Shown here: positions 14,260 to 25,797 of the stretch, one piece after another
Layout: each line of letters starts with the position of its first letter
How positions within the stretch are numbered: position 1 is the stretch's first letter
Assembly: GCF_905475345.1 (NCBI RefSeq)
Contig: NC_066586.1
Coordinates: 8,228,400 to 8,292,399 of the forward strand
Direction of reading: 5' to 3'
Length of the DNA stretch: 64,000 nucleotides
Source of the DNA: Vespula vulgaris
Lineage: Eukaryota > Arthropoda > Insecta > Hymenoptera > Vespidae
The notes under the pieces: generated by a model
Seen by the model: only the letters and a program-made list of their open reading frames with translations
Told to the model about the DNA's origin: nothing
Database searches by the model: none
Made by a program: the position numbers and the translations under genes

Positions 14260-15321
14260 AAAGTAGGAGGCGTAAGAAGTTATCGACGTGTAAATTTATC
14301 CGGATAAACGCGATCGAGGAGTATAGACATTGTGGGAGCATGATGATAGGAGGAGGGTAAGGCGTAACACGTCTACATGCTCGCAAGTATTAAATCCGTA
14401 CAGGTTCCGACAGGTTGCCAACCGCAAGCTCGCACCACATGTGGCCTCCACGTTTCTCCCATGACAAACTTACGCGAGACGGCGTACATCAAACCATAAC
14501 ATATTCCAGAGGACGAATGCCTTTCTCGAAAAGGATGTCGCGATATTAAAGTTTCTTCGAACGAGCTAAATATCAACGAACTGAAAACGAACGATATTTT
14601 TAACGTTCAATTCGCAATCGTTACAAATGATCGTACGTTTACGTTTATATCAATTCAGGATGTTTAAATAACCAAAAAAAAAAGAAGAAAAAACACAGAA
14701 AAATAGTGTATTAATATTCCGATAAATTCAATGGGAGATAAGGACAGGGTGCTTCATTCGAATGATACGGTTCTGGCGCCCGGTCCCGTAGCGGTGGACA
14801 TAGCCGCGGAAGATGGAAGGAAAGCGCACGGGATCGCACAGTTCAGTCGCCTTTTACCGGCCTTACCGAGAGGATCGGATCGTTGCCGATCGGTGTGCGC
14901 GTACGTACGACTCCCTTCGAGAGCTAACGTAGAGCGAGAGAGGCCGATGATACTGTAAGACGTACAAAGAGGGACGACAAGTAACTAAAATATAAAAGAA
15001 AAGGAAAGGGAAAATAAAAGATAAGAACAGACAAATAAAAGAAAAAGAAAAAGAAAAGAAAAGAAAAGAAAAGAGAAATAGAGAAGAAGAAGAAGATAAA
15101 AGGTTTACCACCTTAGAAAGTTTTGTACAGGATTACTCTAAGAATGAAATTCTTCCTCTGCCTGGTTGAAGAAGGCAGCGGTAGTAGATGTTCTATAAAA
15201 TTTATTCGAAGCAATTATCTTGATTCTAAAAGAAAACGACAAGGGCGTTTGTGGCGGAACGATAGCAGCATAAGCTGCTGCGACGCTTGAGAAGAAGAAG
15301 GGACACCCTTGTAAGCTGATT

Positions 15322-15338
15322 TTCTTTCTTTCTTTATT

Positions 15339-15371
<33 letters not shown>

Positions 15372-15489
15372 GTCCCTCTCCCTCTCTCTCTCTCTCTCCT
15401 CTCTCTCTCTCCTCTCTGTCTCTCTCTCTCTCTCTTTCTCTTCCTCTCTCTGTCTATCTGTCTATCTGTCTGTCTGTCTGTCTCTCTTT
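15322..15489. repeat. (CT)n-rich microsatellite with (CTGT)n end
   Basis: Begins with TTTC units, continues as interrupted CT dinucleotides and ends with CTAT/CTGT tetranucleotides. Confidence 0.9.
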
Positions 15490-15832
15490 AATCGAAGAGA
15501 AACGCAAGACAACACAACCAACGCGTTTATAGAGAGAAGCAGTGCGTGTGAAAGAGAAAGAGAGAGTGATCGAAGAGAAAGATAATATTTCTCACACCGG
15601 CGAGCGTTCCAAGAGGGAATCGTACATTTTCGGATCTCTCCTAATCGGTGTTACTATATTACTACGGTATTATCCGTCTCTCTCTTTCTCACTTGTATAA
15701 AACCGCGAGATTCGAACTCGCGCCAAAGTGCGTTCCACAGTGGATACTACTACTACTACTATCTCGCTTTTGGATTACGACACGAAGTGGTGGCTGTCAG
15801 GTACGTGAACATACCGCGCCCTCCGAGCCGAC

Positions 15833-15868
15833 TACTATACTATACTATACTATACTATACTATACTAT
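15833..15868. repeat. (CTATA)n pentanucleotide repeat
   Basis: About seven pure copies of a 5 bp unit. Confidence 0.9.
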
Positions 15869-16456
15869 GTTATATTAATATATATTATCTAGTCAGACCG
15901 TTACTTTATTATTCATATTACATTTTTTTATTATTTTTATTTCTTACGTACTGTTATAAATTTTCTTCGTCATAACGATCAGTTTATAATACTCATTTGG
16001 GTGTGTACGCGTATTCCTTTAACGGAAAGAATAGAGAGAGAGAGAGAGAGAAGATGGACCGGCTAAAATTCACGTGTCGAGTTCATCCATGCTTTTATAT
16101 CTATCTTTCTTTGTCTATCTTACACGCGTTCCTCTTTCGTCTAGTTCATCTCTTCGTTTATCTCTCCCCCTCTCTCTCTCGCTCTCTTTCTATCTTTCTC
16201 TTTCTCTCTTCCTCTCTCTCTGTCACTCGCCCGCTCTTTTGCTCTCACTTGGCACCTCGTTACTTTTCCTTTCGTTACTCATTTATCTTTGATTCTTTTC
16301 TTGTCTCTCTCTTTAATGTCACCATTGATGAGAAAAAGAGAGACAGAGAGATGGAGACGGAGAGAGAGAGAGAGATGTAGGTAACGATCGATACGCCAAA
16401 GGTTTAATCTCTTGTTCTATTCTCACGATACTATTCTACTTACGTATTTACGTGCG

Positions 16457-16460
<4 letters not shown>

Positions 16461-16496
<36 letters not shown>
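16461..16496. repeat. (TA)n microsatellite
   Basis: Pure TA dinucleotides, about 18 copies, about 1.2 kb upstream of the predicted Myc start. Confidence 0.95.
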
Positions 16497-16500
<4 letters not shown>

Positions 16501-17588
16501 GGACATGTGTTATGTGTCTGTATATATATATGATGAGAATTGCCGTAGGTTACGGATCATTCGAAAGCCGTGAATATTTAAACGCGGGCGAAAAAGCGCG
16601 ACTCTCGCCGGCCGCCCACGCTTTTACCTAATTTCACGCAACGTGCACGTTGTACGGGATAAATATGTTTGCACATGTATATGTAATGTACTTCAAAACT
16701 GTTGTTATTCGAAACACGGATGAGTCTTCAAAACCGGACAAAATTATTCGAGTTATCTTCAACCTGACTCATTTCCAATATTTAATAAATTAATATACAT
16801 ATATATATATATAATACATCACATATTATTTATATATAATACATTATATATATTTCATTCATCTAATTAAATTTAAATTTCTTTGAATATTCTATATATA
16901 TATATTATTTTTTCTCTTTCTTAATCTGAACTTTAACCATGTTTATATATAAACATATAGATCTCAATAAATGAAGAGCCTCGATCAAAGAAAAACTCTG
17001 ATCTCGAAATCGATATCGTAATCATATTGTGTCATGTATAATGTGTAATGTTTGTACGCGTGTGTGTATATGTATATATCGATTTCGCGGGAGCGGAAAC
17101 TCGCCTCGAGCTTTGTCCTTACAATATCGTTCTAGACCTCCTCTCGCACCTCTTCGGAATGGGTAATAAATAGACTCTTTTGCTGAATCACGCATTCGTC
17201 GAGCCGACGATTACAAGTACGCGATTTTCGAATTAGAGACCTGAATCGTCGTCGTTGGCGCCGCGCTTCTATCGTCGTCGCGATTTTTAATCGTCGACTG
17301 CGAGATAAGCATCTCTCTTTCGTGTGCCCGTTTTAGGAAAAGAGAAAGAAAAAGAGAAAGAAAAAGAGAGAGAGAGTGGGAGTAGGAGTAGAAGAGCGAG
17401 GGAGTTAGGGTGGTAGGGAGTGAAGGAGAGGGGAGGACGATTCACTCGCTTCCGTACCCTTCAATACAAGGCCACGCCTCGTCGTGCGGGCCTGGAATTC
17501 CCATCGTTTGCACCCCCATCCCTACCATTTTCCTTTTTACCTGATTCTGCAAAAGGCCCTTTGCTTTTACAATGTTTCCAAGCGTCCT

Positions 17589-17594
17589 TCAGTT
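17589..17594 (+). promoter_or_regulatory. Possible initiator (Inr) of a Myc transcript
   Basis: TCAGTT fits the insect initiator consensus TCAKTY. If used, it would give a 5' UTR of about 146 bases before the predicted ATG at 17737. I see no TATA box near -30 and no good downstream promoter element at +28, so the support is weak. Confidence 0.2.
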
Positions 17595-17736
17595 TTCCCG
17601 CCAACTGTTCGACCGTACGGTAGTACGGTAATATGCGTTCTCGGAGTGAATTTCGATGTTGATGTTTTTCGTTTAAATTATTTGTTTATTAGTTATATTA
17701 ATTGGTTATTGTTCGTCGAATTGTTTATTTTTAAAA

Positions 17737-17758
17737 ATGGCTGATTATGTGATTTTTG
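17737..17758 (+). CDS. Myc: Myc coding exon 1 (predicted, N-terminal MADYVIFG)
   Basis: ATG at 17737 has an excellent start context (AAAATGG) and is the first ATG after an in-frame stop at 17674-17676. Seven codons and one base later comes a strong donor, GTGAGT at 17759-17764. Joined to the acceptor at 21898, the split codon G|GT reads Gly, then Asn, then Met of exon 2, all in frame. The frame match could be chance (1 in 3), but start context, upstream stop and donor together favour a real exon. Confidence 0.6.
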
Positions 17759-20700
17759 GTGAGTACGTCGCATTTTATTTTCTTTCTCTCTTTCTTTTTT
17801 TCTTCTTTCTTTTTTTTTAAGAATTTTTCTACTCTCTGCCTCCACTTTTTCTTCTCAGAAGTTCTTCCGTTTACCAAATCAAAAGTTATCGTTCCATCCG
17901 CGATGTGTTCCGTGAGCTAATTAGCATTTAGTGAAAAAAGAACTGTCGGCTCGTTATAACGATAATATTCGTTGAAGGAGAGGAGTGACGTTCGATCTCT
18001 AAACCTCGGACCGAGGACCGGTTTTCTTATGCGTTCTGACGCTTTGTGTAGATATGTAAAAAAGAAGTTCGATCCATCGATCGCCGGTTGTCGCCGTCGA
18101 AAACGAAACCGTGCGATATTCTATTCTAAACAATTTTCGAAAGTTCAAAATGAAAGCCGCACGCTTTATCCGAATTCTCGATCGAATAAATTTCTTTTCA
18201 TCGTTCGATATTCGAACGCAATTTTAATTTCCGTGAAACTTTTCCTTTCGAAGCGACGCCATTTCAAATTTTTTTATTTTTCAACTTCGTTCACAAGATG
18301 CAATTTTTTTCCCTCTTTTTTATTCTTTTAATTAGATTAACAATTCTGTTATTATCTTCGATCTTCAAGAAAATATTCGAGCCGTGTGAAACTTTTTATT
18401 TCTCCTCGGTGTATTAATCCGATCAATGAAAAAAATCGTCAGATATTATATATTGTCTACTTTTTTCCCTTTCCTGTTTTTTATTTTTTTTTATTTTCTT
18501 TTCTTTTTCTTTTTTTTTTTTGAACTCGTCAATGTTTACCTACATATATATTTATTTACTACGTAAGAAGTTTCGCTAAAAACGCTTCTTCTTCTTATTT
18601 CTTTTTTCCAGTAAACACTTGCAAAAACTATTGCTATTTATGTACTCTTTGTTCTTCAAAACATTTCAGACCGTGTTTATCGTACGCGACTAAACGGCAC
18701 AATCTCTTTTTCACGTTTCCTCTCTTTCTCTCTACTACTCGTTTGATAGTAGTAGGTAGTAGTAGAGGTAGTAACAGGTCGCTTCGAAGACGACGCGCCT
18801 AGGTAGCAGACCTTCTCTTTCCTTGTTTCTCTTAGGTTGGCCCGAAGGCGAGAAGAAAAAAAGGGTACGCGCTTGCTTTCTTTCGTGTTCAAGGCCGCTT
18901 CACGATGGTCATTACCATTACTACCGATTCTCTTTTGTTCGGCTATGTTTCGCTTGGGAATCTCCAAAAGAAAAAAAAAGAAAAAAGAAGGAAAGAAAGA
19001 AAGAAAGAAAGAAAGCGTTTTAAAGAGAAGGAGGGTCAGGTAAAGGGAGGGTGAGAGGAGGGGGAGGTAGAACGCGCGGTAACCGCGCGCGCAAGCGTGT
19101 ATTGTTTTTCTCATCTAGGAAAGTTTTTCACGAGCGACGCGTCACAAAGGGCGCTTAGTTTCACGAACAGAGATTTCTTCTTTTTCAACGATCGACCCTT
19201 CATCTTTTTCATTCTTTTCTCTCTCTCTCTCTCTCTCTCTCCTCTCTCCCCTGATTCGATAAAAATCGGCATCATTGGATCAACCGATACCAAACGAAAT
19301 ACGAGAAATCTGTGATTCGAATTTCATTTAAATTTCTTTCGAGCTTTCACCTCTTATATTACTCTCCTCTTTTCTTCTCTCTTCTTTCTCCCCACTCCCT
19401 CTCTCTTCTCTATCTTTTCACAGATAAGTTTTTGATGTAAATAAGATACTGTTCCTGTCTCTCTAAGAGTTGGCGTGTACTACAAACAAAGAAAAAAAAA
19501 ACCAAGACCCACATTCTCACCGTGTTTAGATTGCCACGAAAACAATGCGAAAGACGCAAAAGGTTAGGAGAAAAACAAAGTGACGTGTCGAGTAAGAGAG
19601 AGAAAGATTGAAAGAAACGGAAGTTTCGTGTAGAAAAACACTTGCCTGAGATAAGATATATTTTGACACAAAGGCAGCAAGATTATGGGGGTTGGAAAGT
19701 GGTGGTGGTGGTGGTGGTGGTGGTAAGGAAGGTTTGAAGGAGGAGAAGGAGAAGGGTGTTGCCGATTTCTTTTCTAATCTCCTTTTCTAATGTTACACGA
19801 TTGTTAAAATGTCACTTTGTGTGTCGTTCGCTCGATTTGAATCATCATCTTCTTCTTGGATGTCAGCGGTAGAGGTCTCGCGCGAGATTCGATAAGGAGG
19901 GCGTTTCCTCCCTGAGGATCAAGGTCCGTGCGCGCGCGCGTCAGTCCGCATAACCACCCATCTGTGTTTGCGTCGGACAGACGCCAAGAAAAAAAAAGCA
20001 GGGATGAAACGAACGAAAGACGAAAGAGAAGTGGGAATGTTGGGTGATGGTGGTGGTATGGCGAATAAGCTAGAGCTGAACTTATTATTGCCTTGCGATA
20101 AAAATTCTTTTGATTTGCTTCCTTTTCTCTGATCGTCTGTTCTCTTATTTTTTTTTTATTTTTTATTTTCTCTTTCTTTCTCTCTTTCTCCTCTCTCTCT
20201 CTCTCTCTCTCTCGTAAACGTTGCAACTGGCGAAACGACCGAGGTCTCGTGGAATTTCTTCGTTGATCGTGACTCATACTGGTAAGCTCCTTACCGGTAC
20301 GCTTATAACTCGATATGCTCTATTTCCAGCTGAACGGCTTCTCTTACGCGTGCAAAAGCCGATCCGTTGAAATTCCTGGAGACGAAATAAGGAGATAGGA
20401 ACACCATTGCCAACGATTTTCCGCGAATTTTTCTCAAAGCTTTTTCGGTTCTTCCAATACTCATAGTATACCTTTCTCTTTTCTTTTTTCTTCTTTTCTT
20501 TTTTCTTTCTCGTTTCTTTTCTTTCTTCTTCCCTTTCCTTTCCTTTCCTTTCCTTTCTGTTGCTTTCTTTTTTGCTTTTTGTTTTCTTTTTAACTTTTTC
20601 TTTTTTTTTCTCCCTTTTTTCCCTATTCTTTAGAAATACTCTTGATATTTGTTGCGACTGTCGATTCTTCCTTTTGTCGAATTTATTATTCAGTGAAAAG

Positions 20701-23700
20701 GGGGGACAAAAAAAGGAGAAGAGGATTCCAAGAGACTTGTTATTTCCTTGCCTTTTTGAAATCGGAAACCGGATTATTCTGGCATGAGGAAGAATGGAGA
20801 GTTTTAAAATAAATAGCGATCTCCTTTCATTTCCTTACGTTCGCACCGTATATGGTCTTTCCACTTCTCCTTTAGATGTTTATTTATATTTGTATTTATA
20901 TTTATATTTATATCATCGCTCTCGTTATTCGTTGAAAAAAAAAAAAAGATCGTTTAGGTAATACTTAATACTCTAGATTGTTAAATGAAGCTCTTATAAT
21001 TAATACAGCGAATGAAAATTTTATTCGAGGATATCTGATCAAATGTAAATATTTAACTACCGTAAAATCCATCATACGTGTCGATCATTTGTTACGAAAG
21101 AATAACAAAAACTCACTTGTTTCTATTCATTTTTTGTCAAATGCGTGACATTTTCCTGGCGCCGTGTATATTTTTTCTTAGAATACATGACGGAAGGAAA
21201 AAAGCTAGTTATATGCAATTTACGCGCATATGTATGTATGTATGCATCCATCCATCCATGCATGCATGCATGCATGCATGTACGTACGTACGTACGTACG
21301 TACGTACATATGTATGTATGTATGTATGTATGTATATATGCCGCGATATTTTATATGTACATACATATATGTTATACATATGTACGTCGACCGGTCTATC
21401 GAGCGTTCGTCCACGTGGAAGGTCGTCTAATTTTACCGCTAATATGCAAGGTTAATACGCGGCCTCCATTCACATGTCTCGATGTACAACGTTGATCTTC
21501 GCGATAATACATCAATGTATTGCGGCACGTGTCGTAAAGTTAACCGCTAAACGTTCTTTCACGATACACGGAACGTAATATTGCGACAAACATTTTATGA
21601 TCTTCACCAAATACGATCAACACTTTCTAATCTCGATTAGTTAATATCTCGATTAAAAAGAAAGATATTATTGATTATCGATAAACTCTTATTGGATTAA
21701 TGATTAATTTTATATGATATAATTCATAATAAATAATTCAAATCTATATGTCATTCTTACGTTCTATCGATCGAATTTAATGATAGTTTTGTAGCAATAA
21801 AAAAAATTAAAAGAAAAGAAAAGAAAAGGAAAGACAGAAAGTAAGAATAAAAATACTTGGTTAAAATTGATTCACGTTTCTAATTTGTTGTTATACAGGT
21901 AATATGCCAGTACCTGTTTGGGATTGCCCGGAATTGGGCCCTATGGACGAAGCTTTGGAAACAGCAAGCGTTGTTTCGGAGGATATCTGGAAGAAGTTCG
22001 ATTTGGACTTCCCACTGGATATCTATTCCAATCGACCGTACGACGAGACCGTTCTTCCCGAGCTTATCTATGACAAAGTTACATGTATGGCATCTCGAGA
22101 GATTCGTCATCATGATTGCATGTGGGCCGGCTTGTGTATCAGCAAGGAGCACAATAGAACTTTGCCTGCTAAGAAAGATTCTCAGTTACAAAAGAAAATA
22201 CCAGCTGGTAGGAGTTTGCTCATATCACGTGCTAGTACATCTGCACGTTCCTTGATGAACGTTCAGCAACAACATCAAGCGTTACAACAACAACAACAAC
22301 AACAACAGTTGCTGCAACAACAACAACAATCTCAACAATGTCGTGTGAAGAGTTTAGAAAGCGATGGAGATTCCACAAGACCCGATACACCACCAACATC
22401 GACGTCAGATACAGATACAGACGACGAAGTTCCTGTCTTTAGACACGATCAGATCAATATACACGAGAAGCTATCGGAATGCATGTCCGAATCGATCATC
22501 AGGGCGGCGCCGGTTAGCGAAGTTACGGGTCAGCTTGTCAGACGGTTCTATGACAGAAGGAAAGAGGAAGAAAACAGTCATCAACCGAACTTGAGAAATA
22601 CCCTTAGCGATCATTGCTATCATCTTAATCATCCCGCTTACAAGAGGCTCGAGAATCTTGGCGTTCAGACACCTTCAGAATCCGGTAAGTTATTTTTTCA
22701 TTTATCGATAGGACGTGCTTACTATTAACGTAATATCTATACGTAAACAATATTTTTTATATTTTCAACAACAGTATCAACAAGTGAATGATATATAAAA
22801 ATGATATTACAATGAAAGATTTATTCTCTTATCTTATGAAGGACAGAAATTCTTATATACTTCTACATCAAAATTTTCTAGTATTATCTTTGATAAGTTT
22901 CGTTAATTTAATTGGATGAGAGTCGAGTTAACTATCGGCACGTTCTCGGGTTATCGATTATAAAAAGCCGTTTCACGAGGAATCCCAAGGTCGCTCGTAA
23001 TTCGAGGGGATCGATGGTAAAATATCGCGCGTACCTCTCGAATTCGGTACCCGCATGAGTATGCTAATTCCGCGAGGTTATTCGTCATCGTTGAAGCACG
23101 AGCAGCGTTCAGCCGAAGGAGGAAACCCGTTTTGAAGATGAGAGAGACAGAGAAAGAGAAAGAGAAAGAGAAAGAGATAGAGATAGAGAGAGAGAGCCGG
23201 AGGTCGGTACACTAATGTCCTCGGGCAAGTTATTTATTACGAGACAGATCCCGTGAGAATTTCGTACCGTCGTGAAATTAATTCGTTGGATCTCTGTTTC
23301 TCTATCTATCTTTTCTATCTCTGTCTTTCTCATTCTCTCTTTCTTTCTCGACTGAGAAGAAACACAATCGCGTTTTCATTTTTTTTTCTTCTTCGAATCC
23401 GTCGTCACGTGTTTTCGATAATTCGACCATTAAAGTCATATAAATTATCGTTTTTCTTTGTTCTTTTTTTTCTTTCTTCTTTTCTTTTTTTTTTTTTAAT
23501 TTTTCTCCGCAAAAAAAGATAACTTATTTGACGTAATATAATGGCCCTGTTAAGATAAAACATTTTTATAAGATCGTATCCTATCAAAGCAAAAATGATT
23601 TTACTTTGAGCACTGTGTGTGGTTAACTGATATATACAACATTGCATGGTTGAACGTTTAATGCGATCGAGGACGCGTAAAACATTGTGTTAAAGTAAAT

Positions 23701-25722
23701 AATGGAAAGTAACAAGATAAGAGAACTACGATTTCTTTTACCTACTAAGTTTTATCGCAGAAACTTCAAATTACTCGACGAGAAGGGAAAACTTGTACTG
23801 ATAAAGGCGCGCGTTTCATTTAACACGTATATGTATCTCTCGAGATATTCATGTAAATTGCAATAAGATGCCTGTAATTGTAGTACACATCGTAGTACGG
23901 GAATAAAAACACATTTGGCGGGAAATTCGAGTCGACAAATATATACATATATCTGTTGCTTGATTCTTAGTTAATGCAATACCACACCCAGCAATAGTCC
24001 AGGGGGAAAAGGGACCCCTTTTTGAAATAGCCAGACATTACCATAACCTTTCTCCCTTAGCCCTTCTACTTTACAATCGATCGAAACTTCCCTAGTTATT
24101 CGCTACATCCGATATATCCCAAATAAAAAATTGTTTTTTATATTTAGAAATGTTCTCTTGAACATTTACATCGATTTCTTTTTTTCCGCGTTCGTTATCG
24201 AACAATTGACACTCGTGTTTTAACAATACATGTCCTAATATTCATTTTACATTGGAATCTTTATTCGATTTTTTCGTATCTATCAACAACGAGTTCGTCT
24301 TTCTTCTTTTTCTTTTTTCTTGTTTCTTATTTTCTGTACGAGAGTAACGATGATTGACTCTCTGTCAAATTATCGAAGGAATTATTCTCTGCGGATATAT
24401 TTTACAGACATACAGTCCATAACAGCGTTTCTCAACCTATGATCTACAAGCTTAATATCGTGCTGCGTTAAATTTTTAATGGGCCTGTGATATGATACTT
24501 GTTATCTTAAATTTAAACGAGAAAAGTAATTAATTTGTTAGAGATTTCTTCTAGTCAATTTTTGCGAGTTTGCGAGAATTTTGAAAGTAATAATTTACAA
24601 TGACTCCAGTCTTTATCAGATTCTTCAAAATTATATATCGTAAATATTTGAGTCCTGGTATCGTTACAAAAACATATGTATTGGATCACACGGAAAAAAT
24701 TGAGAAACGCTGGTCTACAATACGAGTAGTACGATGGTATTCGAGGATATATACAAACGTATGACACATACGTATATACATATGTATGTACGTACATCTT
24801 AAAAGAAAATCAAGTATATTTACAGTTTTCTTCGACGTCGATAGCTATCTTTGATTAGAATCTTGTTTTGTAATCGCAAAGTAGGAAAGATAATTCAACG
24901 TTACAACGAGCGTTCATGATTATCATCATCAATTGCTTCTTCTAGACTTTAGATTTCTGCGAATACCTTCAAGAGACAATTGTCAATCTGAGAAAATTTT
25001 AGATTCTTTCACATTTGAAATAACATTAATTTGCGAAATCGATTCTCGTGTGCCCTGGAAAACGAATATGGCGTAGATCGTAACATTCTAGAGAAAAATC
25101 ATGATAAAGTATATTTATTGAAACCATATTGCATCACATGTTGACATCGCTCGTGGACTGTATTTCAATACAAATGTATATATGTGTTACAGACGCGAAT
25201 GTTTTGTATATTATGTCGTGTTCACATCACGATTATCAGCCGTTTATTATTAGCCTCTGTCGTTGCAATCTTTTATGCGATTCCATCTTATCGTTTAACA
25301 CTGGGACACTTCCGATGCAAGAAATAAGATATAAAACGATAATAAAGAGAGAGGGAGAGAGAGAAACGGACTTGTACATCTATCAAATCGATTTATTTAT
25401 TCTTACGTAATGGATATTAAATGAAAAGAGAGACGGTCTGTACATTGTTATTTATTTATTCACTCTTCGGGAAATCGAAGTCTTGTTGACGCGTTTTTTT
25501 TCGAGATAACAAAAGGAGAGGATGATTGTGAGATTTTTCTGAAGAAGAATAAGCGCGATAGCGACGGTGACGGCGACCTCGTCTAGGTATACTTGACGAT
25601 CACGTATGCGAGAGAGAGAGTGAGAGGGGGAGAGAGAGAGAGAGAGAGAGAATATGCGAAGGAAGAAGAAAAAAGAGAGACAAACAGACAGAGACCGAGA
25701 CCCAGAGAGAGAGAAAGATAGT

Positions 25723-25797
<75 letters not shown>

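Larger units (their letters stand above)
9482..17588. other. Upstream region of Myc, no recognisable coding gene
   Basis: About 8 kb without a supported protein gene. It holds poly-T runs (9750-9850), short (CT)n or (GA)n arrays (10773-10817, 14229-14256), and CpG-richer patches at about 10650-10760, 12310-12660, 13430-13560, 13730-13950 and 16560-16640. The patch at 10650-10760 ends in a possible splice donor (CTC then GTAAGT at 10751), so a distal noncoding first exon is possible but unproven. Confidence 0.45.
17759..21898 (+). other. Myc intron 1 (predicted)
   Basis: 4,140 bases bounded by GTGAGT and a pyrimidine-poor but usable acceptor ending TATACAG. It contains poly-T runs, a (GGT)n array, short CT arrays near 19220 and 20190, a CpG-rich patch at 19880-19985, and a compound tetranucleotide repeat. 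A perfect palindromic E-box, TCCACGTGGA, lies at 21410-21419, about 480 bases before exon 2. No gene is recognised inside it. Confidence 0.6.

Noticed and set aside
15700..15735. tRNA-like T-arm on the minus strand (GCGAGTTCGAATCTCGC)
   Set aside because: The 5 bp stem and TTCGAAT loop look good, but no matching acceptor stem, D-arm or A box is found at the right distance.
18700..18790. TAG-rich stretch resembling a let-7-type seed (GGTAGTAG)
   Set aside because: It is part of a degenerate TAG trinucleotide repeat and no miRNA-like hairpin was found.
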